A stretch of DNA of 64,000 bases. Source: Phalacrocorax aristotelis (Eukaryota; Chordata; Aves; Suliformes; Phalacrocoracidae). The translations under genes and the position numbers were made by a program. Positions 48,251-61,300 of this stretch are shown here, piece by piece. The stretch is from contig NC_134283.1 of NCBI RefSeq assembly GCF_949628215.1, positions 24,778,975-24,842,974 on the forward strand. The letters are read 5' to 3'. The notes under the pieces are model-generated. The model was given only the letters and a program-made list of their open reading frames with translations. It was not told where the DNA came from and did not search any database. The number at the start of each line of letters is the position of its first letter. The first letter of the stretch is position 1.

Positions 48251-51200
48251 TGCTCTGGCAGTCAGGGTCCGTAGTGCAAAGCTTCCCATCACATCCGAGC
48301 TATCCAAGCGCTGTGCCCCTTCCAAGCTCGCGTCGTTGAAGCTAAGCGTTTTGTTGCTGCTGAACACGCACCTTGTTCAGACTTAGCGAACCCGAGGAAA
48401 GTTAGCTGGTCCTGCTCGTGTCTAAGTGCTTTGAGTCAGGTACTGGGAGTGGAGCCAGTCTGTGGATCTGACACCGGGAGAGACAGAGCTGTGTCTGTGA
48501 GTGTGACACTAGTGTCATTTCCTCAACCCCCTGAGGCGTCTTTCCTAGCTCCAAAACAAACTTCCCCTCTAGAAACTTAATAGAAGGGTGAGTAATAAAA
48601 ACATTATGCAGCTACAAGTTTCTGCTGCTTCAGGGCAGCGAGGAAGGAGCTGGGCCCTGGTTTGCCAGCTTTAAGCTCCTAGGCAGGTCCCAGTTGGCCT
48701 GGACCGTGCTTTGAAGTGTGTGATGTCGTCATGACTTCATTTCTTTTTAAAAATAAAATACTTTTCTTTTAACGGGAATATTGCCCAGTGTTTCTTGAGG
48801 GAGAATGATTTTCTCTGTCCCGTGTTACAGCAGCTGACTGTTTTTGCTTGGGATAGCAAAGGTAAGGTAGAGTTTTTTAGGATACTAGTCGAATTTGCCA
48901 TTGTAGCAGGGGATGATGGATCCCTGGCTGAGGTCAGCCTCCGGGGAAGGCAGCTCGGGATGCTGCAGCAGTCCGACTGCTCTTTGGAGGAAAATATAGT
49001 GAGGGAGCCACAGGTGCTCCCACCAGGCAGGGGTGACCCCAGGGACCCGGCTCCCTGCAGCGTTCCCGCCAGGAGGGGGAACTCCTGCCATGTGCAAGGA
49101 GCAGCAGCTGCCTTTCTCTCCTTGGAAAAGACCTTCACTCCTTCCTTTCTCCTCTCCCAGCCTGACCTCGGCACTGTCAGCACCGTCCAGTAATGCCGTT
49201 GAAAAACAAACATATGAACGAACCTGTGTGTTTGCTTAAATAATAAGTACTTACACACTAAGGTATGTTTATCTTATTTCCTTAAACAGTCTCCTACTGG
49301 GTACCGACATAAATAGTTTAATTTCCCCAGGACTGTGTAAACACTGATTTAAGAGAAGAGGAACAAGTGCACTGACTGTGCTTGTTGGCTCATTAAGGCC
49401 CTCTAGGAAGTCTCCAAATCGTACATGCAGCTCCTCTGCACCAACTGTGTTCCTGTGAGCACCATCAGTGAACCCCCACCTCCTCCTCCCCAGCCCCTAG
49501 AGCCAGCTGCCATGCCTGGTTTCCCACACTTGCTCCCCTTTTCTGAGTAGTCCCTATCACCAGGAAGTGTGAGGCAGGACAAAGAGCAAGGTGCTCCTCC
49601 CGGCAAGGGTGCCTGCCAGTCTAGGTCTAAGTCCTCTGGGTCAGAACTGTCTGTTTGGATGTGGTGGAAGGGGTTGCCTGATGAATGCAAGGGAGATACA
49701 GCTTGACATGGGACAGAGGACTGCAGGCAGCCTGTGGTGAGAGGGGTGATGAACAGGAGGAGATGGGAATTCCCCACTTTTCCTTTGAGGACACCTGAAG
49801 TGTCTCCTGCTTTCCAAACTCCTCTGCTCCTGGCTGGAGGCAGGAGGAGGCAGTGCCTGGGGGAATGTGCAGGACAGGGAAGGATCCAGATCTGGTGCTG
49901 TGGTGTGCTGGGACGGAAGAAGGAGCTGAGCACCTTGAGCTGAGGACCAGGGTGTCCTCTGTGGGGAGTCCACCACACTTCCTCCTGTCTCCTGTACTGG
50001 AGGAGCAGCAAGCGAAGGGTATGGAGCATATGCCAAGAAGGTGTGAGGAGGCAATGTATTGCCCTGCATGTCCAAGCTGTCATGGTACACAATATGGAAA
50101 TATTTGTGGTGGGTTTGCGTTTGAAAGCAAAGCTGTCATTTGAGTGAAAAGCAGGAGAATGTTGTCCTTCCAACACTTGCTGGTGAACAGGAGCAGAGAA
50201 GAGGGGTAGGATTGCCCCATGCTCGGGGTGCTTCACAGATGCAGATGCCCAGCTTCTGTAAATGGAAGTATTCTCAGTAATTTTATCGCGAAGCCATGCT
50301 GATATAAGCTGCCTGGGGATCTAGCACAAGGACTATGGTGCACATTCGTATAAATACTGTGAACTCTGCGGCTGAACACCTGGGGTGACGGTGTGCCAAG
50401 TCAATAGAGCCTCCTGTGTTGGGGCACAATGATCGCTAAGCTCCTAAGGGTTAAAGAAAATCTTCCCTTGTGGGAAGACTACTAATTAATTATCCACTTA
50501 CAGCTTCCCTAGGCAGTTGGCTGAAAAAGACAGCAATGAGTGCCAAGTTAGAGACCGTCTTGTGTTCTGATGTTGTTATTCCTGTGCTTCATTCCTCAGG
50601 TAGTCTCTCAAAAGAGTTTCCAAGTCTAGATGACCAATACACCAAATTAAATGGTGTAGATGTTTCTTTGGAAACCCAGTTGATTGCTCTAGGAAGCAGA
50701 GTTTTTCACTCTGAACACTGACTATGACGATGCCGAGGAGCAAGGGGACAATTTCTGCTTGCCCAGCACTGACCCCCAAAATTTTCACCCTACTGGTCTC
50801 AGCTGGCAATGGGAACTTCTACCTTCAGGCCTGCACTTGTGGCCTACCCTTGCCCTCAGCTGTCTTACCTCATTCCTCCTCTATGCTGGTGTAGTGGGGG
50901 GTGGGGGGAAAGTGTGGCATCATTTCTCACCATGAATGAATTACACCTAGGCTGGGGAGGCAGGGCAGTTCCTTCAGGTCTCCAGAGGACTGAACACCAG
51001 CATATTTTCTGCTCCTGCCTCCTGCATGTGTGTAGGAATAAAGCCATAGGAAAGGTCAAAGGCATATTTATTTGGCTCAGGGCCAGCTACAGCCCTGAGG
51101 TTTCTGCCATGTGGGCACGGGTGAGCGCTGGTATTTAGCCGGGCAGGCTGCATTTAGTTGCAAAGAACCTCATTGTGGAGCGATTTATGGGGAAGAGGGA

Positions 51201-53117
51201 GAACGTGCTTCATGGATTTCACATTTAATCTCCTTGCACTTCTGTTTCCTGGGGTTCCCTGTTCGCCCTGGTACATTTTGTTGTGGGGCGGCTGCTTTTC
51301 TGAAAAAGCTGGTGGTCGTCAGCATGATCTAACCTTTGCCTCAGCTGGTGCAGAGGGTGGATTACCTCCCACAGGAGCCTTAATGGGGGGGTTGGGAGAC
51401 AGGTGGGGGATGAGCCATATGCTTGTTCTCTCAGCTAACATGAAACTGAAACCAGCGCATTCAAACCAGCTGACTTTAATCCGGTCTTGTTGTGTAATTC
51501 CATTAGACTTATTTTTATTAGAACAAATAATCTAATTTGATCCCCTTCTCAATCCTAATGTATTTGAGTGGCTGCAGACACATGGGTTGCAGTGAGAGAC
51601 ACAGCCAGCAATGCATGATAGAGCGCAAATTACCTGTAAGAAGGCAAACTGAACTTTGACAATTTTATGTGATTAGGGGAACAATTAGAGAAAATAGCTG
51701 GAGGTGTACTTGCCCAGCAGTTTGTGCACTGGTGGAGATGGGTGGTGGGGTGGCAGCTGCTCTCCAGGGCGAGAGTCATCCTAAGCACCATTCTAAGATG
51801 GGTGCTGGGGTGCAGCGGCAGCCCACCTGAGTCTCTTCTAGGCTGGGATGGGAAGATAATGGTGAAAAGCCACTTGCTGATCTTCTGTGCTGGTGATGCT
51901 GGCATGTTTTTATCATGTCCTGATGCAGACAGGAGGGTTTGCTTATTCATAGGTGACCTGGGTTTTACAGAGCCATGGCTTGGTTTTGTCTGGTGCAGCA
52001 GAGGTTGGATCTGGACCTGTTGTACAAAGTTGAGCAGGGAGAGCATTTTCTTTTGGGTTCTCCCCTTTGCTTCCGAGATCCCTGGATTTGTATTTCAAGG
52101 AGCTGAGGCAGGAGATCAGTACCCTGCCTTCAGTATATCTCACTCCCACCTATTCCATGCTGCCCTCATCTCCATCTGTAAAGGTACTCTCACCCATAGA
52201 ATTCTTTGAAGTCGGTCAGCTCTGTACACCTCCAAAAAGCAGGCCTGTGTGGTCCCACTCGCACATGCACCCGTTTCCTGGCTGCATCCCCACACTCTCT
52301 CTGCTTCCCTCCCTAACTTGGTGCCTGCCTTCTGATCTCTGGCTGGGCAAGAGTCGTGTTCAGCCACACATTGCAAAGCTGAAGTTGTGGTTGGTGGGTA
52401 CTGTTCAGCATTTGCGTTGCAGCGGCACAGTTTACAGCCCCGAGCGCCAAAGCTGCTGTTGGCTACAGCAGAGCCGCAGAGTAAGGGCTTCATCCTAGCT
52501 TAGAGGAAGTGAAGCAAAGGGCCGGTGTGGGGTGGCGGCAGGGCACTTGCTCAGCCATCTGCTCAGGCTCTGTTTGCTCAGAACCACATTGCTGTGAGGC
52601 TTGTTATTTTCTTTGGCTCCCCCCCCCCCACCTTTCCATTTGAGATGGCACAGACAAGTTCTGCCCTTATAGTTCCCATGGAGACAGATTTGATGCTGTA
52701 CAATAAAGTGGGGTGAGACACAGTCAGCTCTCCTCTGGGCCAGCAGTTCCACCCATTCATTTGCAGGCATCTCTCCCAGCAGAAACCCAGGCTCAGGGTC
52801 CATGTCATGTTCTTTGTCTTTAGAAACAAATCCCTAAAACATGTCTTCCTTTCTTATTCTTTGTGTGTGGGGCATAGCAGGAGAGTCTGCTATTGGGCTT
52901 TGGCTCTGGCACCCCAGGGGACACCTGTGCTGTGGGTAGTCCTGCCTGAGGTTTCCACCTTAATGCTTGAAAGTCCTTGAAATGAGTAAAATTCTACATT
53001 ATCCCTTTCAGTATGTGAGCACCCACTCTCATAGCATCCATGAAAAGCTCACAATACTGTCTTCAAGTGCAGAAGGGTTAATTTAGGCTGATGGATGGCA
53101 ACAAATGCATTCATCTA
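48251..53117. other. Possible first intron downstream of the CpG island, no confirmed exon
   Basis: No exon of a known gene was recognised. The minus strand is open for 277 codons at 49403-50236, without a motif. A segment at 50504-50599 has an acceptor (ccacttacag), an ATG at 50536 and a donor-like CAG|GTAGTC, but no known family. A run of eleven C lies at 52619-52629. Confidence 0.35.
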
Positions 53118-53569
53118 TTTTATGGTGTGCCATGGCTGCTTTAATATTAGGAAGTCACATTTGCCACCTTTAAAGCCTTTCTTAGGGATCTCCCTGAGAT
53201 GACTTGAAGGATGCAGCTGAACATTTGGATCCAACAAATGCACGAGTCCTTGCTTGTCAGGCAAGAAGGTGTCCTGACTCCAGTGGGACACCTCAGCTGA
53301 ACAAGAGTGTGAACCTGTGAACCATTAGGCCCTTGTAGTGAAGTGATTGGCAAGGTGAGGTCCAGGCTGGTTTCATATGGACCAGAAAAGTTAGAGGAGA
53401 ATGTCTGGGGCAATCTGCTGAAGTGCTGACCTCTTTTATGGTGTGCCATGTCTGCTTTAACATTAGCGATGTCAAAGCTGCCACTATTAACCTAACCCCA
53501 CCTAACCTAATCTAACCCTAACCCTGCCTTCTCGGGGGTCTGCCTGTTAGGACTGAAGGATGCAGCTGA
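53118..53569. repeat. Pair of diverged direct repeats (53118-53220 and 53435-53569)
   Basis: Both copies begin 'tttatggtgtgccatg', share 'ctgctttaa.atta' and 'gccac', and end 'gaaggatgcagctga'. They lie 317 bp apart in the same orientation. The second copy is longer because a telomere-like tract sits between its two conserved halves. The pair looks like an old local duplication or two copies of an unnamed repeat. Confidence 0.75.
53490..53526 (+). repeat. Interstitial telomere-like tract (degenerate CCTAA repeats)
   Basis: About 36 bases consist of CTAACC, CTAACCCC, CTAATCTAACC and CTAACCCTAACCC words, close to the vertebrate telomere repeat on its C-rich strand, with two perfect CCCTAA-phase units at the end. 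It is embedded in the second copy of a local direct repeat. Confidence 0.7.
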
Positions 53570-56256
53570 TTTTAGATGAGTCAAAGCAGTGGAACGTGCT
53601 TCCTTTTTATGGGCCCTCTATGGGCATGTTACAAAAACATGTTTTCCGTAACAGGAAAAACTGCTGAGCAAACTTTTTATCATTTGGCAGAGAAGGGAAA
53701 GAGGAAATAAAATAAAAACCCCAAACCAGTTAACATTGTACCCAGAAAAATAAGGGAAGGTAATAGCAATGAATATAAATTAGAAGTTAGAACATGTAGG
53801 TATCTGATAAGGGAGGCTAAAGGAATCAGTGAAATAGTAATGAGCAGAAGGGTTAAAGATGAAGAGAAAGCATCTTCTAAGAACACTAGGAATCAGCAGA
53901 ATGCTATGTCCAGCGAAACTCCTTTGCTGGGTTCAAATGGTAGAGTCACAACAGGAAAAGAGAGCATTAAGTTAAACTCCAGCACGTGGGTTGTTCTCCA
54001 AATCACCCTTCTCCTTAGCAAGAAGTAGTCTTCTGTTGCTATCACCAGACTTCCAGGTGAGAAAAAGTATTGGCCAGGTAGTCAAGGAGCATAAACTGTT
54101 GTTATAATAATACCTTGGTCTTAAACTAGTGCATTCTCTGTACGCTTTACTGAAGACAGCAGTGCTGTTGTTTCAGTCTTTTAGAAAGGATGCTGAGAGA
54201 AAAGGGGACTTCTCTAAATCAGTGTTGGTGATTAGCAGCAGGGCCAGGTATAAACCCCTGTCCTGCAGAGCCCCAGCCTCTTGACTAGGTCTAGCAGTTT
54301 GCCTGGCACAGGTGATATACTCCGCTACTGTGACATGGCACAGATTTATGCCAGTGAAAGGGGCTTATCCATGGAAAAAACGATTCTGAAGCTGAAAATC
54401 TTGCCCACACTGAAGCTGACAGTAATAATATCACTAATTTAATATGCAGATCTTTAAAGCCAGAAAAGGACTTCTCTGATCGCCTTCTCTGCTGTCCTAC
54501 CTACAAAAGAAAGATGCAAACAAAAGGAAAACTGTAGCTAAGGAAATGTCTTCTTGATTAATTCCAAAATATCAGATGGGGAATAATAAAAAAGAAATAA
54601 ACCAGTTGTCTTCTGTAATAATAATAGAAGACAAAAACCCCCATCAAAACCTGTTTAAATTCTCACTTGATGGTGAGGATTTCCAAACAGCCGATATAAC
54701 GCTGTCCGGAAGGACAGAATGAAATGGAGTGATTTCAGGTAGTGGTTTGAATCCTTCTTTGCCTTCTTGGGCCAAACTCTAGGCTGTTCCTGGGAGTTTT
54801 GTTCTGTGAGAAGACACATGGTCTTCTGGGTGGTGCAGTGCCAGGTGGAGCCTGTATGGGGAGAGAAGAGAGTCAGGGCTCACTGCTGGAGCCCAGACCT
54901 GGCACGCTGCATTGTGCCTCACTTCATGAGCCTGGCTGTTCAAATTAGCAGGGCACCTCAGGAAGCAACATCCTATTTACTGGGCAGAAGATGAATAGCA
55001 ACCCATGGGAAGAAGAAAAGGGGATGCTGGCACTGCGGCATCGCCAGGGTTGGGCAGGGTGCTGGAGGCTGAGCATGCTGCACCAGAAAGGTGTGGGTGA
55101 GCTCCCAGAGAGGAGCCAGCCTTCCGAGCCACCCTCTAGGGTGGTGATGCCATCCTTCCTGACAGCTGGGCAGTTCCTTTCCTTCGCTGTGTTCCCCGCC
55201 CCCGGTGCACTTTGTACCATCGTTCACATGGGTCTGAGCCGACTTTTAAACCAAATTTAGTACAAATGTGCATATGCTAAGCATTAGAAACCAAAAGGTC
55301 CTGACAGACAACTAAAGAAAAACCTGTCTGTGTTGAATGGATTCCAGGACTTACTCTGAAGCCAGTGTTTTCTGGGATGAAACCAGGAGAGTTAACTCAT
55401 TGCCCTGGGAACGCTCTCTGCTGGAGACATGATCTGCTTGATGTATTAAGGAGGATAGTGCATGTCTGTCCTGTTTAAACTTAGACAAAAAACTGGTGTC
55501 CTGCTATTGCCAGTGAGAAGAAATAGGAGAACTTCGATGCTTCAGCTTCTTGCTTGAAATGTGGCAGGAAGAGCACAGCAGCTCCGCAGGACAACACCCT
55601 GCATGCCCACGCTGACAGCCGGCAGAGGTGGAGCAGCCAGGTTCACCTCACAGCATTGTGTTATGCCGTAAAGCCCCAGAGTACCCAGGGGAAACAGAAA
55701 GTTTTCTTGGCTTCCACAGACTGCATAAATCAGTAAATACTTTGATGTGTATAGCCTTCCTGCCTGGAGGGGCAGGAGAGGGAGGGAGTCAGAGGCTGGA
55801 TGGGGTAGGTAGCAGGTGACTGAATATTTGGGGCTTGTAGTGCCCTTCTTAACTTTAGGAGATTTCTAGAAAAAGTAATATTTTCTAGAAGTGCAAAGTT
55901 GGGTGTTTTTTGTTTTTGTTTTTGTTTGTTGTGGTTTTTTTTGAGAAGAGAAAATACAGTTGACACACTGTGGGACAATTGTAAGGTACAAGAGATTCTT
56001 TTGGGCTGGATTTGCTCATGATATGCAGTGCTATGGGTCTGGACATTACCCCTCTGCCCTCACTCTGAGGAGAGTCGGTGAGAATTTGATGGAAGTAAAA
56101 CAGGACCTGTGCAGAGAGGCCCACTGTGCAAGCATGTAAGAGCCAGTTGTGTGGAGCCAGTTGCTGCTGGTGGAAGATGAAGTTCCCATTCCCTCCTCTT
56201 CGCCTACATCTGCTTCCCATTCTGGAGTTATCCATGTTCTTGGATCTGTCTTTCAG
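53570..56256. other. No feature recognised
   Basis: AT-rich to about 54.7 kb, then more GC-rich. Open frames of fewer than 95 codons on both strands have no motif. A T/G-rich simple stretch lies at about 55905-55945. Confidence 0.35.
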
Positions 56257-56376
56257 GTCATGTTGCATATGGACCTGCTCTCAGAGACACAGGCAATTCA
56301 GCATCTGCAGCTTCGAAAGTCTTTCATTAGGAGCCAGGCTGTCTTTTACTGTAGGGGCATGTCAAAGAAGCACAAA
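56257..56376 (+). other. Candidate unassigned coding exon (120 nt, phase 0-0)
   Basis: The segment is preceded by the acceptor TGTCTTTCAG (ending 56256) and followed by the donor AAA|GTAAGC. It is open in one frame across its whole length, giving 40 residues that begin VMLHMDLLSETQAIQHLQL and end YCRGMSKKHK. The length is a multiple of three and the phases match, as for a real internal exon. I do not recognise the peptide. The same frame is also open upstream of the acceptor, which weakens the case. It might belong to the gene started at the CpG island 8.5 kb upstream, or be chance. Confidence 0.25.
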
Positions 56377-57563
56377 GTAAGCATCTTGTTGCTAGTATGA
56401 ATTTAAGAGCCTTGCTGGTCGGGGAAAATCACAGGAGCTGATTAAAAACTGCTGGCTTTGTCTTCAAGGAATAGTCTTCAACCTTGCATTCACCACATTT
56501 GAGGGAAGAGCTTTTAATTCCAGGGCAGGCTTTAGGGTTGTCTTTTCCAAATGACAGCACTGGGGACCCAGGTGGCATCTCATATATTTCCAGGTTTCTC
56601 CCATTTGCAGCGCTGGTTGGGTGTCGGGGCCTGTGTTCAATAGTCACTCTGAGCCAAGCCTGCAAGCCAGGGGTGGTGACATTGGCTTGGTAAGGAATGA
56701 AAGAGTCTTTGAAAGCTGATTTATACTTCAGGTTTTTTGTAGTTCTTGGGTAAATCAGATAATTGCATATTTTGCATTTGATGTAACATAGCCCAGACTT
56801 TCCCTGTCTTCCACCTACACTTGGTGGCCCCCAGGATGGATTTTGGAGCCCTTGCCTTGGTGGGTGGTTGCTGTGGAGGGTGAGGGGGCACAGCCCATGT
56901 ACTCCTCTCTTGCTTTGCTAGTCCCTGTGCTGCACTGCACTGCTAGAGCCAGCAACGCACCAGGATTCACTTGGCCAGGCAGAAGGGCAAGAGAAAGGCT
57001 TGGGTCAGATGAAGGGTTTCTAGTAGCCAAGCATTCCTGCAGCATGCCACTTTGAAGATGAGCGCTGTGGTCTGTGAGTAAACTCCATTGTTTATTATTA
57101 GTAAGAATTATAATGGTGGCAGGTTGACTGCCTTTCTTTGGCCCATCTGTGTTTACCTGCATCCCAAAAACTCCCTGCCTCCCTGCATCGCTGCCTGACA
57201 GATGAGCTGTGAGGTATTCTGGGATGTTTGGCTTTGCAGTGTTTCCCAGTCAATTCCTCTCTCTTCCACAGCCGCATCCCTCTTCTTTAGCAAACACCTG
57301 ATCCTTCACTCCTCTTTGGGTCCCCAGACATTAATTATTACAGCTTTTGTTTATTTAAAAACAAACATACAAAAAAATTAGCAACGACAGCCCAGATCAA
57401 GGATCTAAAAATAGGGAACCCAAGAGAGATCGAAAGCTCTAATCTTGGCACATGAAAACATTTTTAGGTGATGAAGACTTAAAAAAGCCTGGTGAAAAGC
57501 AACAACAGCAGGAAAAGCACCCCAAAAACTTCTGCAAAGAAAAATGGCAAACACAGCGCACAC

Positions 57564-58331
57564 TCACAGAATCACAGGTTGGAAGGGACCTCAGGGATCA
57601 TCTAGTCCAACCTTTCTAGGAAGAGCACAGTCTAGACAAGATGGCCCAGCACCCAGTCCAGACGACTCTTGAAGGTGTCCAACGTGGCCGAGTCAACCAC
57701 TTCCCTGGGGAGATTATTCCAATGGTGACTGTCCTCACTGTGAAAAATTTCCCTCTGGTGTCCAATTGGAATCTCCCCAAGAGCAACTTGTGTCCATTCC
57801 CCCTTGTCCTCTCCATGTGACTGTAAAAAGGGAGTCTCCATCTTCTTTGTAGCTGCCCCTTAAGTACTGGTACACGGTGATGAGATCCCCTCTGAGCCTC
57901 CTTTTCTCAAGGCTGAACAAACCCAGCTCTCCCAGCCTATCCTTGTATGGCAGGCTTCTTGGTGGCCCTTCTCTGGACCCCTTCCAGCCTGTCCACATCC
58001 TTTTTGTATAGAGGGGACCAGAACTGTACACAGTACTCCAGGTGTGGCCTGACAAGCGCTGAGTAGAGTGGGATAATGACTTCTTTCTCTCTGCTGGTGA
58101 TGCCCTTTTTGATGCAACCCAGCATCCTGTTGGCCTTCTTGGCTGCAGCAGCACACTGTTTGCTCATGCTGAGCTTTCTGTCCACCAGCACCCCCAGGTC
58201 CCTTTCCACAGAGCTGCTCTCCAGCCAGGTGGATCCCAGCCTGTGCTGCACTCCCAGATTATGTTTTCCCAGGTGCATGACCTTACACTTGTCCTTGTTG
58301 AACTTCATAAGGTTCTCATCCTTCACTGAAG
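57564..58331 (-). mobile_element. CR1 LINE, 5'-truncated 3' end with reverse-transcriptase remnant
   Basis: The 3' end at low coordinates shows 'tcacagaatcacaggttggaa' and 'gggacctcagggatcatcta', the classic avian CR1 3' UTR. Reading leftward on the minus strand, the end of the reverse-transcriptase ORF is clear: [18 protein letters not shown] near 58290-58310, then [20 protein letters not shown], then [18 protein letters not shown], then [20 protein letters not shown] after a frameshift. It is better preserved than the CR1 at 42.4 kb, but frameshifted and 5'-truncated, hence inactive. Confidence 0.95.
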
Positions 58332-61300
58332 CTCAAACCCCAGGCAAAAACAGTGTCAGGCATGGGACGCCATGCCACCATGCAGCATAGCTAGCACTGC
58401 ATCAAGCAGCCAGCACAGCAAGACTGCTGGGCAAACCTTCCCAGTTCCACATCACTGCCTGCACCTCCTGCCTTCCTCCTCCAGGGAAAGTGTTCCTTGC
58501 TGGGGCTGTACAGTGCCAGCCTGACCCTCAGCACCCTGTGACGGCAGCTGGGGCCGGATGTGAGGTTCTCCCAGGACCGATGGCAGTTGCTGCAGCACAG
58601 CCGAGCAAGGATTTGGAGAGGGAAGATGCATTTCATCTCCCCAGAGAGCTGCAGCACAGGGAGAGGCATGCAGGAGGCTTTCTGCAGCTCTCATTCCCCC
58701 TTGTCACAGCCTGCACATGCAGGGGCTGGTGGCCTGCCAGCCACAAGAGGTTGTCTTCCTCCAGGAGTTTGTGTCCAGCCCATTTCAGGTGGACTTTCAT
58801 GCCCCCATGAAGCGCCTGCTGACCACCATGTCCCGGGGTGACCTCCTGAGCTCGGCAAAGGGAGGAGGGTGTGCATCGTGCGGTGGTGGAGCTCACAGAG
58901 GAACCTGCTTTTAAAGGAGATGTTTTTCTTCCCGTTAAATAGGGAAATAAGAGATGGGTGGACAACACCAAAAAGGATTTAAAATTTGGATCCCAGAGAA
59001 TTTGTAGGGGTTGCTGTGGAGGACGGAGCAACACTAGTTCCCTCCTTTTATGGCAGAGAGATGGATTTTCCACATTGCTTGTGGAGACTTTGTGGGAAAA
59101 GGTCTTCATCCCTTCAGCTTTCTTCTGGCTGTCCCTCTATAAGAGCATTACTTAGACAGCAAAAACCTTGCTAGAGTTTAAGTTTCTTTGCCCCCCTGCA
59201 GTTTTTAAAGGACGAGTGAATTACGTTTTCTATGCTACTTGGCCAAATGAAGGCAGGGGTTCCTCATCAGTTGTGCTGCTCTGTTGTTAATAGGGGAGGC
59301 ACTGGCAGACTATCTGGAGCCTTTTTGCTTGTAAACTTGTCTCCTCTATGCGGCCTTTGCGAGCAATGCTAAGCCATAAATGAAATTGTTAATGGTGGTG
59401 AGAGCAGCTGAGGAAAGAGCCAGGTCCAAGGAACACTGCCTTCCAGATTCTACAGTAAACAGCTGTATGTGAAGTTACGTTTTAACGTACTTATATGTGG
59501 TAAAGCTGTGCTTCCACGTGAGGACAAATTCAGGTTGATGACACCATGTGCCCCCTCAGAAATGCGAAGTACTAAGTGGTTGCATGCCCTCTGTCAGTCA
59601 TCTAAGTTTGTCAAAACACTCTTAAACGGAGTGGGTTTTGTCCTGGCAGGCTATGTACTGGATCAGGTATAGTGTGTCCTCCAGCCAGTGCTGCGCTGGG
59701 GATGGAGTACAAGGCTGGCATAAACATGGTGTCACGTGCTTGGCCACGTAAGGGGGATGAGATCATGAGCTCCTATTTCAACATCAAGATGGCATTTTCC
59801 CTGCTGGGAGTGGGTGCATCTCATATGAATGAACAAGAAGCCACATTCATACATCCAGGCTTGATTATAAATACAGACAGTTTTCCTAAACAGATCTTAA
59901 GATCACATTGTGTGAGGGTTTCTGCTGAGCTTTCCCTAGCATGTGGCAGGCTTCCCTCTGGGAAATCAACTTTGTCTGCAGGAATCTGCCACTTCCACTG
60001 GCATGTCAGATGTGTGATAGCCTCTGCAGTGTGGTCTGCTCCTCCTGAATTCAGTCATGAGCCATGAAAATTTGCAGGAAGTCACTATGAGCATGTAGCT
60101 CTTGGCAACATGTTTTCATAGCCCAGGTGGCAGAGATGCACGTGTCTTGTATCAGGAACTGGGTGCAGAGTCTGCTTCCTATCAGGCCCTGGTGGGGGTC
60201 AACCTTATTGCACCCGAGTGCCCACCTCTCCTGACTGAGAGGTTATGAAGATGGATCAAGTGCAAAACTCAGAAATCTCTCTCCTGAGACTTTCTCATGC
60301 TGCTGGGGAAGGATCTTGATATGAAGACTGATGGACCTGATGATGATGATGAGCTGTGCTTAGGCAGGAATCACTGACTGCCCAAGAAGTAGATGGAAAA
60401 TGACCAGTTCAGAAGGTATGCATGGTAAAGGACATGAAAGTTATACACAGAAAGCAGGGAATCAACAAAACCCACCAACTAATACCGAAAAAGAGCGAAC
60501 ACAGTAGCAGCACTCATACAGAAGAATGTGATATGTAAGGCAGGGGAAGGAGTCATTCCTCTCAGCACCCTTTTCAGGTTTGGGAATTGCACTTCAGGAA
60601 AGGTATGGGAGAGGTCAGGGAGAGCTCTCAGAAATCAGCAGGAGAGAAGAGCAGAGCTGGGGCAGGCTGGGCTCTGTCAGTGTCAGTGCGGCCAGGGCAG
60701 ATTTGTGGCTGCTCTTCAGATGCAGGAGTGTCTGCAGAAAGGAGAGTAATAAACGGACCTCAGTGTCTGCTGGGGGTAGGAAAAGAAGTCACAGCAATAA
60801 AATGCATCAAGAAAGGTTTAGGAGAGACCCTAGAATAATCCCTATGTGTATTCCCCCTGTGAGAATGCATAAGGAGAATGTGGACTCTCCATCCCCAAGT
60901 GCCATCTACAGCAGCTTAAAATATAGTTGGGTCTGATTAAACAGCTCCTCAGCGTCTCTCCCAGCCCTTTTTTTCTGTCTGATTTTTCTCTCCATGGCCT
61001 AAGAAGCTGTTTCGCAGTCTGTCTGAAACGAAATGTGGAGCGGAAACAACTAAATGACAGACCTAGCAGATTTTCTTGGTACTGTTTTGGTTTTAAGTAA
61101 CAAATGGAAACTTCCTTTGGGAAAAGTCTGTTTTCAGGGTAGTCTGGTTTTTTTTTGTGGAAAAGCCAAGATCACAAAGAAAGCTCAAGGGGAAAAACGT
61201 TACTTAACCAGATCTGCTGATTTGGTCATGACTAGAGGTTTTATTGGATCTGCTAAGTTGGTGCTGATGAAAGATTTTGATGCTCTTTTCCATTGGATGT

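Noticed and set aside
57632-58326. Minus-strand open frames with reverse-transcriptase motifs
   Set aside because: Not a host gene. They are frame-broken pieces of one truncated CR1 element and are annotated as such.
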